Part shown: piece after piece, positions 55,940 through 64,000 of the stretch
Numbering within the stretch: the first letter of the stretch is position 1
How the letters are laid out: every line of letters begins with the position of its first letter
Source of the DNA: Fragum whitleyi
Lineage: Eukaryota > Mollusca > Bivalvia > Cardiida > Cardiidae
Assembly (NCBI GenBank): GCA_948146395.1
Contig: OX411551.1
Location: forward strand, 63,693,346 to 63,757,345
Reading direction: 5' to 3'
Length of the DNA: 64,000 bases
Translations under genes and position numbers: made by a program
Notes under the pieces: generated by a model
Database searches by the model: none
Told to the model about the DNA's origin: nothing
What the model saw: only the letters and a program-made list of their open reading frames with translations

Positions 55940-56055
55940 TTTTTACGAGAAGAAAGACAGTTGATATGGGTCGAGAAATCTGAAGACGGCGAGCGAATGC
56001 GAAGCCGTCTTCAGATTTCTCGGCCCATATCAACTGTATTTCTTCTCGTAAAAAC
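55940..56055. repeat. Long near-perfect hairpin (51-bp arms, 13-base loop)
   Basis: The left arm runs 55940-55990 (TTTTTACGAGAAGAAAGACA ... TCTGAAGACGGC) and the right arm 56004-56055 (GCCGTCTTCAGA ... CTTCTCGTAAAAA). Only a few mismatches. The loop is GAGCGAATGCGAA. It lies inside the proposed first intron of gene B. Confidence 0.9.
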
Positions 56056-56116
56056 AGTATGACATAGATTTAAGCTTCTGATACATCGTGAAACTGTAGT
56101 TATTTTTTTTTTTTAG

Positions 56117-56177
56117 TATTTAAGAATTTTATGTCACCAGGCAGGCTTATTAACAGGCAACCATTAGTCCCATCTTT
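56117..56177 (+). CDS. Possible second exon of gene B
   Basis: This is a 61-nt segment after a T13 tract and TTTAG acceptor, ending at a TTT|GTAATC donor. Taken after phase 1 it reads VFKNFMSPGRLINRQPLVPS, leaving phase 2. That is exactly what the TTATTCAG|C acceptor of the 59726 exon needs. Joined with 55822-55894, 59726-59870 and 60179-60337 the four pieces total 438 nt, or 145 codons plus stop. The exon is short and the donor mediocre, so this is a testable model, not a call. Confidence 0.25.
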
Positions 56178-56520
56178 GTAATCACACGTCAACAAAAGAA
56201 AAGCAGTTTGGCAACAAAAATTTACCCGGGGATACCCAGAGACACCCCATACACAGTATATAGCGTTTTAATGGACGTTTCCTGCGTCTGATACATAGAA
56301 TAGAGGCAACAGATTTGCCAAACTTGCAGATCTGTGTCCAATTTCTGAAAACATTCTCAAGATTACTGTAATTTCAATGTTGAAGCATATTGAAAGCAGG
56401 GGTTTGGGTATGAGTTAGCGCCACCTGATCATTAGAGAAAAGTGTCTAGATCTACTTCTCAATCACAGAAAAAAAAGATTGAATGTCTTGCACCCTTCAC
56501 TTTTGTCATGATAATAAAAA

Positions 56521-56800
56521 AGCCACCATCATAGCACAGTGGGCAGCGCGTCAGACTGTCATTCTAGAGGTCCCTCTTTAGATCCCTGACAGAGGCACTT
56601 ATTCTGTCTGTCTGTCTGACTATCTGTCTTTCGCTACTTGGTTGTTGATCATAGACCTATGTGAGATAGCAGCTGCAAGCAAGGAAAGGGTGTGATGGTT
56701 GTACTGGTGAGAGAAATACCAGGAGTTCATTGTTAGGTGCTACAGTCACCGCAATATAACTGAAAAAATGTTGAGAGTGGCATAATACTCCATTCAATGG
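56521..56800 (+). mobile_element. tRNA-SINE, full length
   Basis: The head AGCCACCATCATAGCACAGTGG, then B-box-like TTAGATCCCTGACAGAGGC, a (CTGT)n expansion at 56608-56632, body CATAGACCTATGTGAGATAGC and tail ATACTCCATTCAATGG. Confidence 0.7.
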
Positions 56801-57157
56801 AATTTGTCATGATATTCACTGTTTCATTATTTTCTAGGTTACAACTCCATCTTTGATCTGACAGGGTTCGTGTGCAGGGCTGCGTTAGGGATTTTTTTCA
56901 AACTACTAACCTATTACTGTTAACATTTCTAGATGTACCATGAGATAAATAACTGAGATGTCTTGTCAACTTCAGCATCTATTCTTTTTATATCTTAACT
57001 ATTATCTTAATCTTGCTGGTCTATTATATTTTGTTCACAGAGGAATATTTTTAGAAACAATGTATCCAGTTTATTTTGTCTACTGAAAGATTTAATTATT
57101 TCAAAAGATTGCTATGTTTTTTTGTAATCATTTTACCTTTTGTAAATTCTTTTTATT
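56801..57157. other. No feature recognised
   Basis: A+T-rich intronic-looking sequence. Confidence 0.3.
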
Positions 57158-57513
57158 TGCATGGGGGTTCGGGGGCAGTGCCCCCGACATGGATTGATAA
57201 TTTTTAATAAAAAATGTTAACAAAGTATAATAATGATTTACAATTGTGTGTGTTTGAAAGTTTTATATTTTGTAATTTTTACACTGGTTTGTCTAAAATA
57301 TTTCAGTGATAATTATTTAACTTTATTTGCAAGGGGGGTGGGGGCAGCACACCAAACATGAATTTTTAATAGATTTATAATTTTTAACCTCAAATATTTC
57401 AGAAGTGTTCCAGAAGTGTACCAATAATAATTCATTACTATAAATTAAGTTGTGTGTGTTAGAAAAAAATGTTTATCATTTAAACCTTTGTTTGTCTAAA
57501 ATATTTCAGTGTA
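57158..57513. repeat. ~180-bp tandem duplication
   Basis: Both units start with a G-rich block (TGGGGGTTCGGGGGCAGTGC / GGGGGGTGGGGGCAGCAC), contain GTGTGTGTT(T/A)GAAA and end GTTTGTCTAAAATATTTCAGTG. Each end resembles a 3' splice site. Confidence 0.7.
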
Positions 57514-57914
57514 AATGGGAATTGAGAATGGAAGATGTAAACCTGCGCAGCTAAATTAACCCTTAAATACAGAAATACCATTGAAATAAAATAGTTTGCT
57601 TTTGAGGAATGATACAGATTTTTAGCTAGAATTTCCTCATTTTGCTTATAGCATTGCTTTGTTTTCCCAAAAGAGTACTGATAAATGGACTTTTTTATGC
57701 TTATTTAATCATAGTGTTGGGCAATCGGTTTCAAATCACAATTGATAATCGGTTTTTAGTTGGAAGAGTAAATCAACTAATGATCAATTGCACAATTATT
57801 TTCTTAGAAATAATTACAGAAATCTCAGTATCATTCCTTTGAAGAATAGAATTAGAAAGTTTAGTTTAAACTCATGACCTAAAGACTCATCCAGCAATTT
57901 TTTCTTATAAACTT

Positions 57915-59471
57915 CATGGCTCAGCATGAATCAGTTGTTACTAGTGTTGTAAAATCGGACTCAGATCAGAATCGATAATCGAATTGAATCGGAAACTGTT
58001 TTCGATTCAATTATCGATTTTAGAATCGAAACTTCATTTTTGTTAGATAAGTACTTCTTTGTTGTCTGATGCAGTTGTTTAGTACCTCCAAAGGCTCAAG
58101 TTTGTCATCTGTTGTATAGTATCAACAGTAAGTGTTATTCAAGCTAAAAATGGAATTCAATTCAACTGTACAAGTAAATAATAAAGATCAAAAATATTGG
58201 GGAGAAATATATATGAGACAGAAAATCATTGGAGCCTTCAAATTTAAGTTCTATAATGTAATCTCATTTAGCAATCATACTGAGATGGGATAACAAACAA
58301 AGTATCAAGTTACTTCCAAGTTGGTGTTTTTTTGTTTCAGAAAAATGATGATTAATGCACTTTGATAGTTAAATAAACGAAGGATAATTACCATTTTTCA
58401 AACCTTAATATCTCACTAACTCGTAGTCTAAAATAAGAACAACAACAAAAATATAATTGCTGACATCAATAATTATTCCAAAATTACATGCATCATTTAT
58501 ATATATTTATACCGTTGTGACTAGCAAGTCGTTAGACAATCAGATGTTGAATTATCTTTGTTTGTGTATGCCTTTTTGCATATAACTTGAGAGAGAAAAC
58601 TTTGTAGCAATAACATTTCAGGCCTAGGTAGGTGGTAAAATTTCTCTTAATCTGTCAGTGTTTTTAGTGCTTTGATTTAAAAGCCGAAATTAGATCTACA
58701 AGAGTTGAAAAAAGAAATGTCTTTTCAGAAGAATACAGGCACTTGAGATTTTCATAAAAATAACAGAAATAATTTGATGGGTCTAACATTCTTGGGTACG
58801 AATAAGCAGAAAATTATCCTTGTGTTTGTGCTTTTGAAACTGGAAAAATACAAAAAATCAGGTTAAAAGACTAGCTTCCAATAATTCTTTAAAAATTGGA
58901 TCCTGAAATCAGTTCCAAGGCCAACTAATTGATGAGATTTGTAAAATAGAATTGCTTTTTCTAGCGGTGCCGAAAGTCGTAGAAAATCTGTTAACCGATT
59001 GTCAATCTTAAGATTGATGTTTGGTTTACGTGAGAAAGTTTACCTTTTTATTCTATTTTCAGAATAGATTTTCAGTTAAAAAAGCATTTTGCCCAGAAAA
59101 TAGTGACGGACATTCGGACTGACAATCTGGTAACAATTACCCGACCCAGGGTTTTCGTTTCGGCCATGTCTGACGGTCATTCGCCATGACTAGATCTTGA
59201 AAAATATCCGACAAAGAAGCACTATTTCCATCGTCTGCCATTTTCAATTTGAGTTTAAGAGTGGTGTCCCTTTATTTTCAATAAACACAACAGATGAAAA
59301 CTACCGGAAAGGAAAATAAGTAACAACATCGATTTTTCGACGCGAGAATCGATTGTCGCCGATCTCGGACTTAAGCGACGATTAATCGATTATTTCCGAT
59401 AATCGTTACAACACTAGTTGTTACTACCTATAAAAATATGGGCAGTTACAACTGTTTCATGCTGAGCCATC
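57915..59471. mobile_element. Family G hairpin MITE split by inner hAT
   Basis: ATGGCTCAGCATGAATCAGTTG at the left and GGGCAGTTACAACTG...CATGCTGAGCCAT at the right rejoin into a standard hairpin once 57942-59416 is removed with one copy of the 8-bp duplication. Confidence 0.8.
57942..59416. mobile_element. Inner hAT element, 1.475 kb
   Basis: TIR TAGTGTTGTAAAATCGG and inverted TAGTGTTGTAACGATTATCGG. A perfect GTTGTTAC duplication sits at 57934-57941 and 59417-59424. Subterminal regions are full of ATCGAT/ATCGATTA motifs, likely transposase-binding repeats. No ORF of transposase length; a deletion derivative. Confidence 0.85.
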
Positions 59472-59725
59472 AAACTGATTTCAGTTCCGTAAAAATATAT
59501 ATAGCGGCTTTCATTTAAGTGTTAGGACCCGATTAATCAATTATGAAATTTCATTGTCAATTAGCACAATCGGAAGCCCAAACTAACTGATTATTGATTA
59601 TAATCAATCAATCTGCCCATCGCTGATTAATCATCATTATAAATTGAAAATAATTATGTTCCCAACTGATTTAGCATGCAAAAATACATTGATTACCTTG
59701 CTCACCAAACTTAACAGTTATTCAG

Positions 59726-59870
59726 CTTTGAAAATACAAGTGTATGGTATTTCAACTATGAGATGCACCCTCCTTACAAACACACCCATAGACCAAAGAC
59801 ATTCAGTGACCCTAAGCTACCTCCAGACATGTTGTGCTTTCACTTCCACAAGTTTCATTTCCAGTACCAG
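59726..59870 (+). CDS. Gene B, penultimate exon
   Basis: This is a 145-nt open segment bounded by TTATTCAG| and CAG|GTGCGT. In the frame starting at 59727 it reads FENTSVWYFNYEMHPPYKHT, then HRPKTFSDPKLPPDMLCFHF and HKFHFQYQ. The richness in Trp, Tyr, Phe, His and Pro without low complexity is protein-like and unlike the surrounding A+T-rich noise. An alternative acceptor (TTAACAG| at 59717) in the same frame would add three residues. The exon ends in phase 0 and continues in frame into 60179-60337. It lies about 100 bp right of a nested hAT insertion. The PYKHT stretch and small size weakly recall a mitochondrial ribosomal protein such as mL42, but the rest does not match what I know of that family, so I assign no name. 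Confidence 0.55.
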
Positions 59871-60178
59871 GTGCGTTTATACATCACAATTTTTTAGGAT
59901 TAAAAACAGGATTATTTATTTCATTAATGAAAAGGTAATGATTAATTAGACCACTTTTTCATTGGAAGCAGAACATCAAATTTGTTATTTGTCTGGAACT
60001 TTCTATCTTGTACAAAAATATTATCTTGGCTTCTGCTCTAACAATTACTTACTTTTGAAAGCTGCAATGAATGGTGGATTAGGTGTCCTGTATTTCCATA
60101 GATGAATTTAAAGGACAGAATAAAAGTTCATCAGCTAACATTTTATTTTTTTTTTTATTTATTTCATAGCACTGATAG

Positions 60179-60337
60179 CCAAATCTGGCGCGTCTTATAG
60201 GAGAAATACTGAAAGACTTCCAGTCTATTTTCAGTAAAGAACAACAACAGCTTCCAAACTCAGAAACTACTTTGGGTCTTAGATCAACTTTCTTAGACAA
60301 CAAGTTCCTTTTGATTGATATAGCCCTGGACTCCTGA
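60179..60337 (+). CDS. Gene B, terminal coding exon
   Basis: This exon encodes 52 codons plus TGA (60335-60337). The acceptor CTGATAG| at 60177-60178 follows a long T-rich tract (60141-60166). In-frame TGA and TAG codons lie immediately upstream, so an exon must begin here if the frame is used. It reads PNLARLIGEILKDFQSIF, SKEQQQLPNSETTLGLRS and TFLDNKFLLIDIALDS. An amphipathic helix-like segment (LARLIGEILKDFQSIF) is followed by a polar linker and a hydrophobic C-terminus. It joins the previous exon in phase 0. The 3'UTR runs to an AATAAA at 60484-60489. The product is not recognised; it could also be the tail of a longer gene whose other exons I have missed. Confidence 0.55.
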   Translation, partial: PNLARLIGEILKDFQSIFSKEQQQLPNSETTLGLRSTFLDNKFLLIDIALDS

Positions 60338-60483
60338 AGCTTGGGTATGCAAGATATGATTTAAATTTCTTGGTTTTAATTATTTCCATTAAATACAGCA
60401 ACTTCTCCATTAAAACTTTTTGGGGATTATTTCTCCCATAGATGTCTTCAAAATCCGAATATGACCAGAATATGCTGCTCATA

Positions 60484-60489
60484 AATAAA
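60484..60489 (+). promoter_or_regulatory. Candidate poly(A) signal of gene B
   Basis: AATAAA lies about 147 bases after the gene B stop codon, within a short A-rich stretch. It is consistent with a 3'UTR of roughly 170 bases. Positional inference only. Confidence 0.4.
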
Positions 60490-60582
60490 AAATCTGTGGC
60501 AGACAGTTAAGACTAAGATCAGCCTGCAGGCAGAGGTACAAATAAAAGGGGTTTAAGCCTGTCTAAAATCTTTAATCCTCAA

Positions 60583-60720
60583 TGAAACCCTATATTGTGA
60601 GTACTCATTTGAATTGTCTCGACAAGACTATTCCAATGAGTACTAACAGCAAAGGGTTTGTGCTATAATTATTTATACTTTGATCTGATATCCAAAATAC
60701 CCTCTCTTTGTAGCTCTTGT
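60583..60720. mobile_element. Hairpin MITE (family H)
   Basis: AACCCTATATTGTGAGTACTC pairs with the inverse of GAGTACTAACAGCAAAGGGTT, then CCCTCTCTTTGTAGCTCTTG as the right TIR. Confidence 0.6.
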
Positions 60721-60900
60721 GCAGTGCACAAATATGCAGTCTGACCTGAATCTAGGCCGCTATTTCCAAATCACTTTTGCCCTTATTCATGTGTGCCCTC
60801 TGAACTTCCCATTGCACTTGGTCCGTTATCTCCATTGTTTATCACATATATATATATTTATTGCCTAGAAATGCTTGGTTTTAAAACTAATTGATTGTTT

Positions 60901-61012
60901 TGAGACAAGAAAAGGGATCATGATATGAAGTACTTTTTTGCTGTTTTACCCGTTTTTGAGACAAGAAAAGGGATCATGAAGGGGTTATTTTGCTGTTTTA
61001 CCCATTTCTTGA
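60901..61012. repeat. 56-bp tandem duplication
   Basis: TGAGACAAGAAAAGGGATCA starts at 60901 and 60957; both units run into TTTTGCTGTTTTACCC. Confidence 0.8.
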
Positions 61013-61092
61013 TGACAATATTACTGAATATATTTATATAAGTTAAAGCCTACAATGGGAGCCAGTTTTGCGTAAATGTTTTAATAATTAGA

Positions 61093-61830
61093 CAGGGGTT
61101 CTGAAATATTTTGAAAGTTATCTTGTCCACGGATAATTGACTATCACAATTTGGCTTGTCCGTATCAAAAACCTTCTTGTCTGTTCTTTACAATAGACAT
61201 GTTTTTTCTCCAAATGAATAGTCTTATTTTTTCTGACATTGAAGTTACTTTGATATAATACTATTACTAAAGCATCCATAAAATAGTTTCACTTTATTGT
61301 TGACATAAGAATTATAGTGCAGTTGATATTGCTCGAGCTACCACGTGTATTAAGCGACCAATTTAATTAAGCGACCACCATAAAAAGTCCCTTGACCGTG
61401 AGCAAAATCTCTGAAAAAGGGGAAATTCTTAAAGAAAAATTGGTTTTTGTTGAATCTTATGTTGTTTGAACCCATTAGAATCGTCTCAACAAGACGATTC
61501 TAATAGGTTTAAACATCATAGGATTCAGTACGACTTGACCGACAATCTATAAATGCAATCAAAATGAACTGTCACATTTATTACAATATTTTGTATTAAA
61601 CCACCATTCCCATAAACGACCGCTCTTTGGTGGTCCCTTAGGTGGTCACTTAACACAACTTTTACTGTATTTATCTTTAGAAAACAGCTAACTTCTACTG
61701 TAGGAAAATTTTATAGATTTTTTCTTGAGATTTCTCACTTGTCCACAGACTACTTAGCAAGAAAGTCTGCTTGTCCGTGCAGCTTAATGTACCACTCGGA
61801 CAACTCGGGTAGCTTATTTCAGAACCACTG
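61093..61830. mobile_element. hAT-like element with nested family T MITE
   Basis: CAGGGGTTCTGAAATATTTTG and inverted CAGTGGTTCTGAAATAAGC TIRs, with CTTGTCC/GGACAAG motifs inside both ends. The family T copy (61320-61667) splits it. The target duplication is no longer clear. Confidence 0.65.
61320..61667 (+). mobile_element. TA-type MITE (family T), copy 3
   Basis: CAGTTGATATTGCTCGAGC to the inverse of CAGTAAAAGTTGTGTTAAG, with a central hairpin GAATCGTCTCAACAAGACGATTC shared with family H. Confidence 0.75.
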
Positions 61831-62770
61831 TTAGAAAGATCTATTTGCATTATGAGCTGAAGCTGGACATGCCTTTCATTGTGCTGTTTTTGGGGCAGAT
61901 TTTCAGCCCCATTCCCATCAGAAAAAAATACCCTTTCCCCATATTTCTGTAAAAGTACTGCTAAAAATTTGGGTTCACAATTTGACATGCTGTTACTGAA
62001 ATACTGTTGAAAGTGGCAATAAGACCAATTTGAGCATTAATGTTTTTATATGGAAGAGGGAATACAGATAGAGCTAAAAGTGAACAGTCCAAATTGGGAT
62101 GTCTTTATTTTATTTCAGACATAGTTGATAAATATGGAACCAAGGAAACTGCCTTGGGGTGCTTAACCCAGGGTGATTCTTTGTCAGCACCAGATACCCC
62201 AAATCCTTGACAAGAAATGTCTTCTGTCAAAATGCTGATCAGTCTGCATTTGTTTCTGCGTCTGAGGCATTAAAGCAGAAAATGGTGTATGTGTAGAAAG
62301 GTAAGCATTTTATAATTATTACTGACACTGTAAATATCAAAATTTTCCCATTTGCAAGTGCAAAACTTCATAAGCAGAAATTATTGTTGTCCTGGGCATT
62401 TGTCCTACACTATTGCATGTATTGACTCATGTACTTACTTGAAATTAATATAGATGTATATCTGCATTTCAAGTTGTGCACCTGCAGTTTTGTAGTCCCT
62501 ACCAGGGAAAATGAATAACAATTTTCATTAGGGGCCCAGGCTTCAAAATTTCAATATTTAACATTAGAGGTATAGGGATTTTCCCTAAAAAAAACTAGGG
62601 GCCCAGCCCAAAATAGCCATGGGTGACTAGGCCCCTGCTGACTTTTTCCCTGCCTACTATGATTTGTTGCTCAATTCTCTCCCCTTGAATTTGTTATTAT
62701 CACCTACAATATTGCACATAGTGGTTGCCAATTAATCTCCCTTGAACTTGTAATTTTACTCAATTTTCAT
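61831..62770. other. No gene recognised; hAT-like scraps
   Basis: GGGCCCAGGCTTCAAAATTTC at 62533 and CTAGGGGCCCAGCCC at 62596 recall the 46911 cluster. The minus-strand 97-codon ORF (61988-61695) runs across the end of the preceding element and is not supported. Confidence 0.35.
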
Positions 62771-64000
62771 ACGCTACCAGAGGGGGCAGTATATTGACAT
62801 CATCTTCTCTGTCTGTCCCTCAATCCATCTGTCTGTCAGTCTGTACAAACATATGTCCACTTTTCTTGTGAGCACAATTCCTCCCAAGTTCCTGGTGGTT
62901 GGATCTTTTTGAAATTTGGTCAATGTGATCACCTTAATTGGAAGATGTGCATGAAGTAAGGATTTAATGGCTCATTGATTTTCATACCCCCCACCGACAA
63001 TGTAAAGGGTGGTATATTGGTTTCACCATAGCTGTCTGTCTGTCCATCCGTAGACCTTTTCGTTTCTGGATTCTAAATCAAGAACCAAGTGATCTACAAT
63101 CATGAAACTTTATACAAATTTCCTTATGACCCAAGGAAGTGCCCTATAGTTTTGGGGTCACATAGGTCAAAGGTCAAGGTCACAGTCAGCCTTTGTTCAA
63201 TTTTCATTTCCGAACTCCAACTCAAGAACTAAGTGACCCTCACTCATGAAACTCTATGCCAATGATGCTTATGACTCAAGGAAGTGCCAATTTGTTTTTG
63301 GGTTACATAGGTCAAAGGTCAAGGTCACAGTCAATTTTTGTTCAATTTTCTTTTCCGGACTCAAACTCAAAAACCAAGCAACTTAGAATCATGAAACTTT
63401 ATGCAAATGTTGCTTATGACTCAAGGAAGTGCACTATTGTTTTCGGGTCGCATAGGTCAAAGGTCAAGGTCACAGTCAATTTTTGTTCAATCTTCATTTC
63501 CGGACTCTAGGTCAAGAAATAGGAGACCTAGAATCTTGAATCTTCATGAAAATGCTGCACATGATCTCAATATTTGTTACAAACACATCCTGCACTAATA
63601 GTACCTGCATTTTGACAAAGTGCTTGTGGAGGGTATAAGTCCGCTCTGCGACAGTTTTAGTTGCCTCAGTTATGCCCTCTTAAAACTTAATCTCTGGGGC
63701 TTATTGAAATTGCAGCCTTGTGAATGCAACTCCTCCTAATTTTCTGACTGGATCTTAATCAAAATTAGTGGATGGTTGAAACTAAATTGGTAGATGTGCA
63801 TTAAGTAAGGATTTTATGGATCTTTAATTATTCCCTGAATTATGCCCTCTTAAAACTTAGTATCTATATTTTTGTCTTGATTTAAATGAAACATGGTCGA
63901 TGTCATCACCATAATTTATAGATGTACATGGATCAAAGATTTTATGGTTCATTAATTTCCCTGAATTATACCCCCTTAAAACTTAGTTACGGGGGGACTT
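62771..64000 (+). mobile_element. Repeat-cored element running off the right edge (family U)
   Basis: It opens with GGGGGCAGTATATTGACATC and (CTGT)n, repeats CCGACAATGTAAAGGGTGG / GGTATATTGG at about 62994, then carries the 145-bp array (63055-63520). The 3' part repeats TATGCCCTCTTAAAACTTA near 63671, 63841 and 63966. Layout resembles the GAGCTAA families but the 3' end is outside the window. Confidence 0.5.
63055..63520 (+). repeat. 145-bp tandem array with AGGTCA clusters
   Basis: About three units; CATAGGTCAAAGGTCAAGGT starts at 63161, 63306 and 63451, exactly 145 bp apart. Each unit includes AATCATGAAACTTTATGC, ATGACTCAAGGAAGTGC and the AGGTCA triplet. The reading frames through it (GQRSRSQ-type peptides) are repeat shadows. 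Confidence 0.8.

Larger units (their letters stand above)
57712..59625. mobile_element. Outer hAT element
   Basis: Left TIR TAGTGTTGGGCAATCGG and inverted right TIR CAGCGATGGGCAGATTG. Flanks TTTAATCA (57704-57711) and ATTAATCA (59626-59633) are a 7/8 target duplication. Without its nested contents it is only about 360 bp, so a non-autonomous hAT MITE. Confidence 0.75.

Noticed and set aside
59644..59949. 101-codon ORF beginning MKIIMFPTDLACKNT
   Set aside because: It overlaps the gene B exon in a different frame; the +1 frame between the splice sites is far more protein-like.
63256..63598. ORFs with repeated GQRSRSQSIFVQ peptides
   Set aside because: Frame shadows of the 145-bp array; period and strand match the DNA repeat.
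1..64000. CRISPR array, bacterial operon or prophage
   Set aside because: No spaced direct repeats of that kind, no dense ORFs and no ribosome binding sites; splice sites, SINEs and MITEs show an animal nuclear genome.

Overview
The window looks like nuclear DNA of a marine bivalve mollusc, or a close lophotrochozoan relative. It is strongly A+T-rich and intron-dominated. It is packed with short transposable elements of the kinds seen in clam and oyster genomes: tRNA-headed SINEs, foldback and TIR MITEs, hAT relics, and elements with ~145-155 bp tandem cores that end in a 3' hairpin plus GAGCTAA. There are no operons, RBSs or bacterial features. Species cannot be fixed from the sequence alone.

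GENE A (minus strand, about 3.1-35.8 kb). Three coding exons join in phase 0: 35724-35563, 6628-5930 and 4372-3125. Together they give a 702-residue, extremely acidic, probably disordered protein. It starts MSQSAFDDLLDVGG and carries DPF, NPLY and LLDLG/LLDFG short motifs plus a 9-residue repeat. The 28.9-kb first coding intron holds most of the repeats. The final seven codons, the stop and a poly(A) signal come from a MITE (2953-3150). A possible donor just upstream (near 3188) would let a longer isoform continue beyond the left edge. I do not recognise the family; a long-isoform reticulon N-terminus or an endocytic-adaptor-like protein are guesses.

GENE B (plus strand, about 55.8-60.5 kb). 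Two convincing small exons (59726-59870 and 60179-60337) encode an aromatic- and proline-rich C-terminal segment with a stop and an AATAAA. Two phase-compatible upstream exons (55822-55894 and 56117-56177) next to a CRE and two CCGCCATG boxes would complete a 145-residue protein. The upstream half is a hypothesis. The product is unrecognised.

REPEATS. 1-441, 23.5-25.0 and 36.3-38.1 kb hold elements of one Helentron/pearl-like family, one carrying a nested relative. 11.4-12.75 and 45.9-46.6 kb hold its cousins. About a dozen copies of a ~70-bp near-perfect hairpin, seven copies of a ~150-400 bp MITE with a conserved central hairpin, four TTAA-flanked MITEs, a 1.5-kb TTAA-flanked element, and several hAT relics with visible 8-bp duplications fill the introns. 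At 57.7-59.6 kb a hAT element sits inside a hairpin MITE, which sits inside another hAT. The right end (62.8-64 kb) is an element with a 145-bp tandem array that repeats a triple AGGTCA nuclear-receptor half-site.

47.7-56.5 kb is visibly richer in CpG than the rest and contains unusual foldbacks and a 112-codon ORF next to a ~30-bp poly(T) tract. No rRNA, CRISPR or intact transposase/reverse-transcriptase ORF was found; every tRNA-like sequence looks like a SINE head.
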